DNA from: Thereva unica
Taxonomy: Eukaryota > Arthropoda > Insecta > Diptera > Therevidae
NCBI GenBank assembly: GCA_949987705.1
Contig: OX465283.1
Span: 9,218,207 to 9,282,206 of the forward strand
DNA: 64,000 nt
Direction of reading: 5' to 3'
A program made the translations under genes and the position numbers. The notes under the pieces were generated by a model. It worked only from the letters and a program-made list of their open reading frames with translations, had not been told where the DNA came from and ran no database searches. Numbering within the stretch: position 1 is the first letter of the stretch; every line of letters starts with the position of its first letter. Below, in pieces: positions 46,580 through 57,745 of this stretch.

Positions 46580-47440
46580 GGCGGTCCGATCGGCACGTCC
46601 CCGCCAGGAGTACGCTGCTGTCGGTGCCGCTGGGTCTCGAACTCTATTCACGATTCCTTTCCTTGCCGGTTTTTGGTGACGTCTCGAGTCTCGGTAACTG
46701 ATAATCGTTGATTATTTAGGTCGCCCTCGATTATCTTATTCTCAGGTTTTCTTCGGTGCCGATCGCTGAATTCTCCACTCGGTGGAACGGACTCGCCAGA
46801 GAAGTTTACGTGGCAAGCGGTTATCATCTATTCGGCAAACATGTCCAAACCACCGTAGTCGACGTTTTTGCATTTCTTCTTCGATCAGTGACTGCTGATC
46901 GCATCTTTGTCTGACTGCCTCGCTTCGAAAGCGATCACGAAGTGAGACACCTAGAATCTACCTCGCGCACCGCATTTGGAAGACCTCGAGCTTCTTAAGG
47001 CAAATTTTCGTTTTGATGGTAATATTTGTTCGTTTCCATATTCACCAATTGAGCGAGGTGAATGTTGCTGTTGTCAGGCGATGCCGCTATGAACGTCGGC
47101 CGTCGATGCCACTTTCGTTTCCTCAACCAAAGATCCCAAATATTTGAACATCGGAACCTGTTCGATTTGGATTCCATCGAGGTGAACACTGGCCCTTGAT
47201 CCGTCCGTTGTGAGGCACATTGGTCTTTTCCGCATTGACTCGTATAACTGGGCGTATAAGGTGTCCGTTGCTTCGACATCCTTGTCGTCGGCTACGAAGT
47301 TGTTGTCATATCGAGCTTCGAGTCGTCCATCGAATGCTTCACTCATATTCGCGTCGACCACAACGTTGAAGAGAAGTGGCGAAGCGACGTCTCCCTGTCG
47401 GACACCCGTTTAAATCGGCAACTCATCGGTTCGAATATGG
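46580..47440 (-). mobile_element. RTE-like LINE, RT to C-terminus
   Basis: The minus strand encodes, across frames, TGVRQGDVASPLLFNVVVDA, a degraded catalytic region (VADDKDVEATDT), MCLTTDGSRASVHLDGIQIE, VPMFKYLGSLVEETK, LEVFQMRCARQILGVSLRD and RRLRWFGHVCRIDDNRLPRK. This is the order of RTE-like reverse transcriptases. Several frameshifts make it dead. A second copy of its 3' end lies at 56380. Confidence 0.85.
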
Positions 47441-47488
47441 ACGCTGCTGATGATTGGCAATGGCATGTTTTCGGTTTCCGAAGCTCTA

Positions 47489-47700
47489 CACAAAACTCAA
47501 AGCTATTGGTAACCACTCAGTTCTACGAGAATCCAATCTTGCCGTTCAATAAAGATAGTATTGGATGGCGCGGAATCTAATTCTCACACCATTTCGGCCG
47601 GAGTTCCTCAAGAATCAATTCTTTCACCCGCTCTATTTCTTAAATTCTTGAATGATCTGCTCTCAATCCCTTCCAGCCAGTGCTATCACTGACGGAAAAC
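47489..47700 (+). mobile_element. LINE family A fragment (RT)
   Basis: The DNA matches the 39-kb copy from KLKAIGIDSLL to FINDLLSIPS: AACTCAAAGCTATTGG, ATAGTATTGGATGGCGC, GGAGTTCCTCAAGAATCAAT and GATCTGCTCTCAATCCCTTC. One deletion removes part of the ENFLSGRS segment. Confidence 0.85.
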
Positions 47701-48714
47701 CTACAATCTAAAGTAATGATTCTCGGTATATTTTGATTTCCATCAATCATGGCTGATGGAATTGATTGACGATTGCATGAACGTGAAATGGGGGCCTATC
47801 AGCAGGGCCTTTTTATGTCAGTGGTTTCCATAATGAATTTTTCACCGCCATTCACACAGTACAGCCTTTTTCCGTATCGGTGAGTAATGTTCAACGACAT
47901 CCGATATTTTAGTTGTGGTATTTATTTGTACTTTTCACCGACGCCTGAAGGGTACTGAGATCGTCGGTGCCCCATTCCATCAGGTTTCTGGGAAGATGTC
48001 GCGCTTTTCCTAATTTGTTAGCATGGGATTATATCGTACCGATGATTTCTTTTCACTGATGCTCCCGGTACGGCAATGAAGTCGTCGTTACGTCACGGAT
48101 ATATGTGGATTGACCTTCAGTGAACCACATTCAGGTTTTTATTTAGGGTTGATCAAAAATGGTCTTGCTCCTGCATTCTTGGCCTTGCTCTTCCGCTATT
48201 TGTCTGCAAGACCAAGCTTTACATATGATGCCACGCTTACATTGGAAAGTTTGATGTGTTCAATCATGTCCCACATTATAATATACACTCCAGATATTGG
48301 GACATATAAGAGTTGACATCCATGATTGCTAATTGAAAGTGGTGCTTAACCATCGCTTGAGATTATATCTGGCGGCATGCAATCCAGGTTCGCCAAGAAT
48401 GCACTCAGTTGTCGTCCCTTATTTGTGCAAATCGTTGTCCTCACTGCCTTCTTGCATTATTATAGGGTGGCTTCGACTCACCAATGACTGGAAGCTCGAT
48501 TTTATACCTGAGTTCTCTGTCTTATACCACCTAGAGAAGTTACATGCGGCTTCATATTAGCAATAAAGAGTGTTCTATCTGAGAGGAGGAACACTTGCCA
48601 TTTGTACTGCTTCCGATCTTTGTGACTGTGACTGGTGAGTCCTGTCGCCCTGCACTGCACTGGCAGATCCGTGTACCAGAGTAAACCGTTTGAAAATAAC
48701 CCCAGTAGTACATT
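47701..48714. other. No gene seen
   Basis: Frames at 48110-48316 and 48333-48560 have no recognised domain. Confidence 0.4.
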
Positions 48715-48865
48715 TACCCCCAAAGAACTAACTCGCTTCACCCAAGGTACTAACTGGGACTTGTGTTTCCGTAGTAAGAGCACAAACTCAGTTACCTTCA
48801 GTGGTGACAGAATTATCCAGGCAGGTTCGTTTCTTCCTTATTCATCCAACTCTTTAACGCGTAGT
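48715..48865 (+). mobile_element. LINE family A fragment (after endonuclease)
   Basis: It encodes LTRFTQGTNWDLCFRSKSTN and RIIQAGSFLPYSSNS, matching LTNFFQSTDWNQCFRNKNVN and RIIQAGMHLFIPHSTKS of the copy at 1-1880. Confidence 0.8.
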
Positions 48866-49914
48866 TTAATGGGGAATGTGCATTTGCAGTTATAGAGATT
48901 TTCTGATATTTACCACAGGCAAGGACCCATTATTTCAAGAACCTTAACTTCACTTAGACTAATTGTTACTCAAGGCTGCTGGCAGATAACATAACAGGAA
49001 ATAGTTAATGGATAGTCAATACGGTGATGTATTATTAATGGATACAGGACGGGGAAAATGTTCTACCTCAAATGGAAAGAAGTTTGCAACCATTGCCATA
49101 AAACTGAGCAAAGTACTTATGTGAAGTAATGTGTATCTATACCTGCTACATTCTTCCAATGAATCTTGCGGTTCGACATAAACTTCCAAAGTTTGCACAA
49201 CACCGAATGAGTAATCACTGAAACATTCAGCCATAGACAACTCCCGCCAGAGCCATTTACGATAATAGTATCAAACTAAAAAACATAATTTTTAAGGAAA
49301 TTCCCCGTAAGTTTAAAGGACTTACTATTTTCTGTTCATTTCAAGAGGTTGTAAAACTCTAAAATAGCATTTTTCGAACCATGTTTTTTCGTATTACCGC
49401 CTTAGCATTGGGCAAAATAAACATTTCCAAAGGACACCATTCATTCGAGCTTTTAAACTTCTTTGCAAAAGTCGCTGGCTGCTGAATTTATAAAAAAAAA
49501 TCATTTTATTCATTGCAAGAGCTCGTATCTCATTATAGAGCTATTATAGCTCATTTCAGCGGGCAAATTATAATAGCAGACGAAACATGGTTCCTCCTCA
49601 CTAACAAGCAAAAAGGAAATTTAATCTGAGAAAAAATCCTCATAAAAAGCACGTTCCCAAACAATTTCTGCTGCCAGAGAGTATTGATTTTCCTGCTCTA
49701 TATTTTCGACGGAATAATGTTGGTCAACATTGAATATACAGAATAAAAGAGTAAAAGCGACTCTCGGCTATATACTCTATATACATATGTATATATAAAA
49801 AAAACTAATTTATCAAAAATTTATGTGGAAAGCTGCATAACAGAAACACTACGGCAACCGGATAATACGATACCGTAGCACAACAATAGAGGCAGTACTT
49901 ACCTCTCCATCCGA
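48866..49914. other. No gene seen
   Basis: AT-rich sequence with a poly-A run near 49492 and a TATATA tract near 49780. No feature is recognised. Confidence 0.4.
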
Positions 49915-50030
49915 GCAAAATTTCCTCCCTCAGAGTCGCATTTGTTTGGGCCCTGGGAAATGAATGGAAACTCGAGCATACCAAATCTGGTGAATAGGGT
50001 GGATGTTTCAGCAAATCGTACCAGGAATGT
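49915..50030 (-). mobile_element. mariner-like transposase fragment
   Basis: The minus strand encodes LLKHPPYSPDLVCSSFHSF. This matches the HPPYSPDLAP.DYHLF motif of mariner transposases, which holds the third catalytic aspartate (here the D of YSPDL). No terminal repeat or upstream DDE residue is found, so only a short C-terminal relic remains. Confidence 0.8.
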
Positions 50031-50559
50031 CTTAATCTACTCCCATTGACACTTTTCGTGGTATTTGTGTGTTAATTCGGGTTTCTTTCTCCAGGAAGGA
50101 TTTTTAGTTAGTTTTGTAAAAAAAGGTCATTTGAGGTTCTGGAAGTCGGATGCTGGATGCAGGAAGATATAGTAGTTTCTGCAAAGCACTTGTGTTTTGT
50201 GAAGGGAATGAAGCCATGAAAATGTGCCCTTTTACTACCGAGTTGCATTTTCAAATTAGGTTCAGTTTTGTTGGAGTCTTATATTTTCCAAATAACATCC
50301 GTTTCCTGATTTAGCTAGACGCTGTTGCTCATTTCTGTAACTCGCAAATAGAGAAGTTGTCCACCAGAATTCTCACATCAAGGGCAAACCTCATTTCACT
50401 ATCGCAGATTTTTCTTTGTGTTGCACTCATGAGGAATCTAAAGGGAAAGCACTCTTTCGCATGCCAATTACAATCCGGTCCTCTTTAGTGAGTTCAAAAC
50501 CTTTGCGCAGAACGGCGGCTGTGCAGCTATTTTTCTTGGCTACCCGGTTTTCAAGCCGC

Positions 50560-50720
50560 CGTCCTGCCCTTGGTTTGTAGGAACGGGGCTGGGGTGTGCT
50601 CCTTAGGTAGGACTGCCATTCGGCCCGGTTTCCCCGGATTTGTCCTAGTTTTGAGGGCGTCCGGGGGCCGTCCGGGAGGGGTTATAAATAGTGTCCGGGA
50701 AAAACCCGAATCCGAAACGA
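50560..50720. other. GC-rich island with TATA-like motif
   Basis: The stretch is strongly GC-rich compared with its surroundings (GGGCGTCCGGGGGCCGTCCG), with TTATAAATAG at 50681-50690 and the short hairpin CCGGGAAAAACCCG. It may be the promoter part of an LTR or other element. No matching second LTR was found. Confidence 0.3.
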
Positions 50721-50864
50721 AAGGCGGACTTAATCCAGTCGTTCAAGGAAACCAAGTTTTTAGTTATCAAACGACTCAATGTTCGACCGATTTCTTTTTT
50801 GATCAAAATGACCAAGCAGGTGCCAATCGGTATAGGAGTTATTAAGGTTTAAGTAGTAATTAAA

Positions 50865-51185
50865 CACTAAAATAAAAGGTGGTCTGCTAGACACTTGGCA
50901 CCGGCACAAACCCGGCAGACCTTTAGTTTCTAGTATAAAAATGTTCAATCTTTAATTTGCTTGTAGGTTGAAACTCTTACTCGTTAGGTCACTTGCGGTC
51001 CGAAAACAACAACAAAAAATTGGTCCGCTAATACATTAACTCCAGATTTAACCAGGCAGACCAACATATTTTTTTTTACTCCATTAGTAATAAAGGGTAA
51101 GTAAGCTCTTACTCGAAGGGGATGTTGCGGTCCCTAAATTTTCCGGAAAACGGACATACTAAATTTGGCACTACTTCCGCCCAGG
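50865..51185. repeat. Degenerate tandem repeat with GGCAGACC boxes
   Basis: The order CTCTTACTCG, GCGGTCC, then CAGGCAGAC appears twice (near 50980-51062 and 51111-51190), with an earlier CGGCAGACC at 50914. The units, about 125-150 bp, are diverged. Function is unknown. Confidence 0.5.
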
Positions 51186-51261
51186 CAGACTGTGATTTTT
51201 CTTATGGTCGCTGTGAGGTTGAGTACTATCATCAGCTCTTGGTATAGTCACATTGTCACTC

Positions 51262-51736
51262 TTTTTTTTTTTTTTTTTTTTTTTATGTGAAAGACTAGAG
51301 TCACAGGAAACGCCCTTTATACTGTGTCGACAATCTATTTTCTTCATATAGAGTGCAATGTCGAACAGCAGCTCTAGTCGGGGAAGAAAGGAACTGTCAC
51401 AACCTACCAGCGATATTTTGCAGTCCACCTACTCCCAACCATTACTGGCGACTTTGTCATCGGGGCATCGAGAAACAACTCGCTGGAGTGTTATGCCTCC
51501 TGAAACGAGTTGAATCTCATCAACCAACCGATGACATGCGCTTTGGTGAAGCGGGGAAGGGCTAACTAAGGCTATGACAGAAGGAATCAGGAATGTAAAG
51601 AGGGAAGAAGAAAGAAGGAAAGTTATGTAGGTGGGAAAGTGGAAAAGGCGAAGGACCGTGGAGCTGGCCGGGATTCGAACCCGGGACCTCTGGGATAGTA
51701 GCCAGACGCCTTACTCCCTAGGCTACCGAGGCCCCC
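51262..51736 (-). mobile_element. tRNA-headed SINE, apparently full length
   Basis: On the minus strand a tRNA-like head (51736 to about 51660: box A TAGCCTAGGGAG; box B GGTTCGAATCCC in a perfect CCGGG/CCCGG T-stem) is followed by a body of about 300 bp and a tail ending CACAT and 23 A (T-run at 51262-51284). The last 78 bases before the poly-A (51285-51362) match the 3' end of LINE family A: GACATTGCAC, then AGTATAAAGGGCGTTTCCTG beside the LINE's AGTACAAAGGGTGATTCCTG. This predicts mobilisation by that LINE. Confidence 0.75.
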
Positions 51737-52386
51737 TCTAGGTTTAAATTCTTTACATTGCTGGTTGTAAAAATTTCTTATGTCATTTGAGTTTGCTGAT
51801 TCTTCTATTTTCCGGATTGTGTATGCTCTTCTTAGTTCGTTTCTTTTATTTATGAATCTATTGTTCTGTGTCTACTTAGCATGAGTTGGTATGCTCTGTT
51901 TTTATCCGCTGAGTCATTACATTGTTAAGTTTATTCTTAAGCCTGCACTACTCTACTCGCGATGTTGGTTGAAGTCGAGAATGTAGTCGATTCACTTTGT
52001 GTAACTTTACTTCGCCTTGGGCGACTTTGCATCTTTGGTGGTTTTTACCCCCGAGTTAAAGTACTCGAGGTGTGTGGTGTGCCGGGTGATTGAGCTTCAC
52101 CCGAGGTTGCACGAGTGTGTAGTCACGTGCTTCGAACCACGGTATACAGAAACAAAGTAATGTAAAAGATATTGACCGCTTCGAAAACCGTAAAAAAGGG
52201 TCCACTATTGATGATTGTGATTAGTTTTGTTCTTCGGTGTTTTTTCTTGCACAGCAATAAAAAATTCGCACAGCAATAATCATACACCTCGACAAAGCCA
52301 GGACAACATTGCTCTGGATACGGTATAGAAAACGCTGCCAGGAACCTTGTTGGATCATACACCTAGATAAGGACTGGGTAACATCC
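51737..52386. other. No gene seen; local direct repeat
   Basis: ATCATACACCTCGACAAAGC at 52279 and ATCATACACCTAGATAAGGA near 52353 form a short direct repeat just before the dispersed element. Nothing else is recognised. Confidence 0.4.
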
Positions 52387-52670
52387 CACAGGTATTCGGT
52401 ATGTGTTTTACCGTGCCAGATCATGCACTCCGACACGGTATAGGACCGGAGAAGGTCACCGGAACGAGCCTGGTGAAAGACTGATTTTGACCTGCTTAAA
52501 CGGTTTATTTTATAGTAAGAAAGCTCGTAGGGGTAAGAAGCTTTAAAGCTTCAAAACGAAGCTTTCAAAGGAGAATGACCTAGCCTGCTGGGTGAATATT
52601 TATTTTCCTAAAGTTTTGTTGGGAGAGGAATTATTAGTAACGAATCGTGGTTCGTTACAAAATTTCAGGA
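52387..52670. mobile_element. Second copy of the 300-bp dispersed element
   Basis: It matches 43589-43880: CCCACAGGTATTCGGTATGT, ACCGTGCCAGATCATGCACT, CGACACGGTATAGGACCG, AGCTTTAAAGCTTC, GTTTTGTTGGGAGAGG and GGTTCGTTACAA. The palindrome arms ACCGTG and CACGGT are kept though bases between them differ. Confidence 0.65.
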
Positions 52671-53890
52671 CTGTAGTTGGGTAAGTTACTGGGAATTGAG
52701 TCCTAAACAAGCAACGGTCTTAATTTGCAGTCTGTGCATCAGTTCATTATGTTCTCTGTCAATGTTCCGCGAGAGTGAAAGAAAGAGTCTTGTTCTAAGG
52801 GACCTTGATTGACCAAGTAAGTCTTAGTGACCAATATTTAACTGGACTGCTGAATCTGTGCAAGCAGTCGGTCTGGTCTGGAAATGGACTTCTTTATTGG
52901 TACTTCGCCCAGTATCGCTTTACTTCACAAATCACAGGGCAATTCGAGAAGCAGATCCTATTTTTTGTCTCTTTGCGCAAGGTTTCCGGCCCTGTCCATT
53001 TCATATACTCTTGAAAAAAGAACCTCGTGCCGAACACATCTGATCTGCAATTGTGAAAGAAGACCAGCTAATAACGGAATGGCTAATATTTTAGGTTCCC
53101 ACGATGTTATGTTCACCCTTGAACTATTTAGGCAGACAATTTATAATATAAACCAAGTCTCCTATAACAGATGGCATCTAACCCATAGCTTCTACCAGGA
53201 GTCGGCGACGTAAACACTTTGTTAGAGGATTGTCTACATTACTTTTATACTTTCTGGCACTGTTCTGTGAAAGCGAAAACCCGGGTGGCGTTATTTTTAG
53301 GGTCTTGCTGTATCAAGCAAATCTGAGTGACGAACCTTTTGACAGACTGTTAACCTGTGTGGGTAACTAATCAGAAGCCGCTTATGGTATAATAGGTCTA
53401 CGATCACGGTACTATTTGGACCCAGTACCTATCTTTGAACCTTATCCTATTAAAGGACCTGCATTTAAAACATTGCATTGCAGCTGAATGAGTGTCTTTG
53501 ATCATTGAAACACCAAAAACAACTCGAGTACATTGTTTACAAAACCCGGCAGCCATTAAACTTTTGAACATTTCAATCGAAGCAAATAAAATCCACAAGG
53601 ACACCCTCTCCCACCATTAAAACCGGCCTCTATACACACACACAAAAAAAAACCTCAATTTCAAGGATGTCAACAAAACTTCCCTTCACTTGACCCAAGT
53701 TTTGTTTTTGCTTTTTTTTTTCAAGTGCCCTCATAGTTCAAAGCCGCCTGATGAATGTGCCTCAATAGCTTTCAAGTTCTGCTCCGCTTTTATTCCTGAA
53801 CACGGATCGATCGCGGAGCGCCGGAGGACGGGGGCGGCGGGCCGAAGTAAACAAAGTTATGATATACAGGGATGGATAGGCTTACAAGGA
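52671..53890. other. No gene seen
   Basis: Three overlapping plus-strand frames at 52805-53213 lie in different phases and show no domain. A CA-rich microsatellite is near 53635. Confidence 0.4.
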
Positions 53891-54388
53891 TCAGAGAGGA
53901 CAGCACACATTCAGCCGATAAACATCTGTTTGGGAGCAAATCTCGAAGGCGTCATCTTCGCCCTTGTCGGCAATTGATTGCTCCTCAAGATTAATTTCTT
54001 TTGATGTTTTGCTTGTCTGTCGAAAGAATGGCTTCGGTCGTTTCTGTTTCAATCGTTTGTGTGTGTGTGGTGAAATGGTGAAAGGGGAATGATTAGCTGA
54101 CGTTAAGTGGATATTGGTCGAGATATTTTGCAGTTGATTGCCCTTTTGTCTTTGTTTTTTGCGGGATGTGGCTTGGCCTGCAGATAAAAGGGACGTTTTT
54201 GCTACTAAATGGTTAGTGGGTTTGCAATTAGGCGATTCTACCACTGGAGACAAGTTGACAAAGTAAAGTGGGTTTTTCTTCTTCTGGTGCTTTACGACGA
54301 ATTCTTTGATTGAGGGGTAGTTCTTTCGATGGATTCTTCCCAAACCCTCCTTAACTCCAAAGTCAAACCCGGCACTCTTTAAAGCCAT
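53891..54388 (-). CDS. Hypothetical 165-residue lysine-rich protein
   Basis: This is an open frame with an ATG (MALKSAGFDFGVKEGLGRIH) and a TAA. The product is basic in the middle (RKKQRQKGN, KRLKQKRPKPFFRQ), with an acidic patch near the end (NLEEQSIADKGEDDAFE). No signal peptide, membrane segment or known domain is seen. Length and composition make chance less likely than for other frames nearby. It could be a small nuclear protein, one exon of a larger gene, or a chance frame. No convincing TATA box or poly-A signal was found. Confidence 0.3.
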   Translation of the reverse strand: MALKSAGFDFGVKEGLGRIHRKNYPSIKEFVVKHQKKKNPLYFVNLSPVVESPNCKPTNHLVAKTSLLSAGQATSRKKQRQKGNQLQNISTNIHLTSANHSPFTISPHTHKRLKQKRPKPFFRQTSKTSKEINLEEQSIADKGEDDAFEICSQTDVYRLNVCCPL

Positions 54389-55520
54389 TCAATGAGAACT
54401 CAATGTAAACTTCTATTAATACCGCCTTAACCTTTCTTATACTTCTTCGAACATGCATAAATCCCAGCTTTAGACTCGACTTTTTCCAAACACGACGCAT
54501 CCCCACGCATTTACCTGACTTTAACACCTCGGCGCTCCGAACTGCTGCCTTACTGAAAGCACGTCTAGTTATTCTGGGAATTTAATTAAAATCTCCCGTT
54601 TAGTTAAGCAATTTCGTTAAGCAAATTTCTAATGTCGCAGTCCATAATTGGATGACTTTTAATTGGATTCGCGACTTTTGCGAAAATTTTCCCCGTCTAG
54701 ACGTTTCCTTAGGTATAAAGTTGGCACACGGTGTATACTCCCAGTGTACTATACAGCGACAACTGAACACCATTAACGATTTAAACTTGTTATGAAGCCT
54801 TCAGGCACGTATGCTAGATGTTCTAGGGCTTACAAGTGCTCCTATTTACCGTGTTTCTCCCTGAACACAACGTGTCATCATCGTACTTAAGGCCGGCCTG
54901 CCACGTATGCCGTCAGTTGCCTGTCGTTCCATTCCGAAGTTTTCTTGACTTGAAACCCGCCAGCATAATTAGAACGTAATCAAAGACAGAGAGGAAGTTA
55001 CCAGCAGTTTCCGATCTCATCAGAAGGACATTGCTGGGTTGGAAACGAGTGTCCTAGACACGGTTTCCGTAAGCGACAAATTCCCTTTTATTATTAACCG
55101 CACCTGGAAGAATATTTTTTGGTGGGGAGAAAATTAAAAATTCAAATTGGATAAAAAATACTTTTCTCTACCGTGGAAATTTCTCTCTATAAATTTTCAG
55201 CTGCCACTTATCTTTACAAGATTTCCATTTCCGAATGTAGTAGGGAGGAGGTCTGCCGCGCTACGAACGATGGCGACCAGTAACTTTGTGAAATTATAAA
55301 GTTATTAGATAAAATGAATCACACAAGTTGTCAACTTCATTATGTAAAACGACGGGCGCTCAAAGGAAATTTCGAACGTAAATTCTAGACTCCCCTAAAG
55401 TGGCTTCGAACATGAATATTTCAAGTGCAATCGAAATTTGGTTTTAGTAAATTATAGTCAGCCGTAAGCGTGGAATCAATATGGAAAGAAAGACGAGGGG
55501 GAAGCAAGCCACAAATTTTA
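54389..55520. other. No gene seen
   Basis: The sequence looks unique and AT-rich. No repeat family or domain is recognised. Confidence 0.4.
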
Positions 55521-55529
55521 ATTTTGTGT

Positions 55530-55935
55530 TTACAGAGTTTACACAGAGTTTTCAAAGTATTTACACATAGTTTACACAGAGTTTACACACGGCTTACAAA
55601 GATTATATAGAGAGTTTACACAGAGTTTGCAAAGAGTTTACACAGAGTTTACACAGAGTTTACACATAGTTTACACAGAGTTTGCAAAGAGTTTACATAG
55701 AGTTTACCCAGGGTTTACACATAGTTTACACACGGTTTACACACGGTTTACACACAGTTTACAAAGAGTATACAGAGAGTTTACACAGAGTTTGCAAAGT
55801 GTTTACCCAGAGTTTACACATAGTTTACACAGAGTTTGCACATAGTTTACACAGAGTTTACAGCAGACTTTATACAGACCTTAGATAGAGTATACAGTAG
55901 ACAGCAGTTACACATGGTTTACATATAGTTTACAC
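55530..55935. repeat. AGTTTACACAG minisatellite
   Basis: About 30 imperfect units of 12-13 bp (GTTTACACAGA, GTTTACACATA, GTTTGCAAAGA). A higher-order pattern of three to four units is visible. Open frames through it (55627-55888) only translate the repeat. Confidence 0.95.
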
Positions 55936-56374
55936 AGGGTTCATATACTTGTGTACTAAACTCATAGTTACGAGGATAAACAATAATACCTTTTCCCCAC
56001 CTTTTCGAATCAGATCAGTACCGCTACTCTAGAGCCTCGGAATGGTTTAAGGCATCCGACACACAGAGAGATTCGATTCCATGTTCTTTATCCTCGTAGT
56101 TTTATCCACTTGTTGAAATATCGAAATCAGCAGTCTGTCAGTCTAGTCGACATTATACCGCATGTTTGCGAACTTCAGCCTTCTTCATAGCCAAATTGCC
56201 ACCAGGACTACACCGACAAAAAAGGTGGTTCCAACTCAGGTCGTTGGACTTGGTCTGGGTAACAGGCACTTTAGGGTAGGACCAAATGTCACCTTCGGCT
56301 TTAGTACCATATATACACTGGAAACGACAATTCCGGGATTTTCAGAACCAGTCCTTGATTTGGTAGAGCCTTCT

Positions 56375-56650
56375 TCTTCTTCTTATTCGATTCATTAGCT
56401 GGCGATCAAATCGAGACGTCCGCCCAACGGATACGCTGCTGTCGGTGCTGCTGGGTTTCGAAATCCATTCACGATTAGTTTCCATTGTTGACGATTTTTG
56501 TCGACGTCTCAAGCCTCGATAACTGATAACCGTTGATTCTTTAAGTTGCCCTAGATATTCTTTAGCCAAGTTTTATTTAAAGCCGATCGCTGAAGGTTTC
56601 GCCAGAGAGGTTACTATACTAACCTCTGACAATGTACTTTCAGTTCTTGA
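56375..56650 (-). mobile_element. RTE-like LINE 3' end, second copy
   Basis: The DNA aligns with 46590-46830: TACGCTGCTGTCGGTGCTGC, TTCACGATTAGTTTCC, GACGTCTCAAGCCTCG, AACTGATAACCGTTGATT and GCCGATCGCTGAA. The minus-strand 3' end finishes in a short AAGAAGAAG tail, as is common for RTE-like elements. Confidence 0.75.
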
Positions 56651-56849
56651 ACCGGTTAGGAACAAACCGCCATCATTTTGGTGAATGTTGGATTATAATA
56701 AAGCAAACACCCCATAGGTAGGCTGCTAATCACTGAAACCAAAAACTAATCTTCCACCTATCCCATGGGACCAGCTTCTTCGCAATGCGTCGAGGGGATG
56801 GATCCGCTTTCATCTCGCTGCTAGAACTCCTAGCGTTTCTTTACCTTTC

Positions 56850-57640
56850 TCTCCTACATTCGGCTTGTTCCAGGACTCGCGTATGTCTTCAGCATTGTTT
56901 CCACTTTCCCTCACACATCCGCGGATCTCACCATATCGCCTAGGACGCTCTCTAGTGTTAGTTGTGCCAGGGCGAATCTCAAACTGAAAAATTTGTTGTC
57001 TGTAAAGAGGGTTTACGGACGATAGTTTAACGTGACAACGTCATGAGACCGTGGTAGCTGTCTGAAATCTCCGCATAATATCACGTGGATGCCTCCGAAT
57101 GGTTTGTCATAAAAGCCGGTAATCTGCTGCAGTCGGTAGTTGATTTTTTTGAAGAATGGCTGAACTTAACATGCTGATCTCGTCGACGAAAACAGCTTTG
57201 ACGCCAACGAACATGTTTCTGTAGGCTTGCAAATTTTCTGTGGATAAGAGTTTTGTCACGCGAGAAGTTGTGAGATGAAACGCTGAATGCACTGTAGTGC
57301 CACCAAGAGGTACAGCGGCTTTACCTGTGCTTGCACAGGCAATGTAGGCGTTGTTCATCGAGTTGTGCTCCTGAGTGTATCGGTTGTACGTTTCCATAAG
57401 GCACTTTAATGTGTAAGTTTTTCCACAGCCCGCCGGACCGGTGAAGAAAATTTGTAGCGCTTCCAAAATGCCATCTCCACAACCATGTAATCGGTGAATG
57501 ACTTCAAGGATGATCTCCCGTTGTTCCGGATTGGTGGTTCGAAGAAACTCGCAATACTGCTGCTTTGACATCACATTGCTGCGCTTTTTCACAATCGAGA
57601 ATCCACAACAAATATTATTGTTGACAATTTTTGACAATTT
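56850..57640 (-). pseudogene. Helitron Pif1-type helicase fragment
   Basis: The minus strand encodes the helicase part of a Helitron Rep-helicase, which unwinds DNA during rolling-circle transposition. At 57107-57637 it shows NPEQREIILEVIHRL, Walker A GPAGCGKT (residues 67-74), IACASTGKAA, GGTTVHSAFHL and Walker B VFVDEISML (149-157). An extra A in an A-run near 57150 shifts the frame; the other frame continues with INYRLQQITG, HVILCGDFRQLP (motif III) and, further on, NKFFSLRFALAQL. The Rep domain is not present in the window. Confidence 0.85.
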
Positions 57641-57687
57641 TAATCAAATTTTTAAGATTACTACAATCAAATTTTTATTAAAATTAC

Positions 57688-57745
57688 TACGGGACCTACG
57701 GGACTTACGGGACTAACGGGACTAACGGGACATAACGGGACAATG
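57688..57745. repeat. ACGGGACTA tandem repeat
   Basis: Six units of 9-10 bp (ACGGGACCT, ACGGGACTT, ACGGGACTA twice, ACGGGACATA, ACGGGACA) lie just upstream of the helicase fragment in element orientation. Confidence 0.85.

Noticed and set aside
51660..51736. Functional tRNA gene
   Set aside because: Box A is weak, the anticodon loop would have eight bases and the acceptor ends do not pair; a SINE body and poly-A tail follow.
55627..55888. Two overlapping frames with VYTEFTQSLH-like repeats
   Set aside because: They translate a 12-13 bp minisatellite in two phases; low-complexity chance frames.
55530..55935. CRISPR-like array
   Set aside because: The units are 12-13 bp, contiguous and without unique spacers; the genome is eukaryotic.
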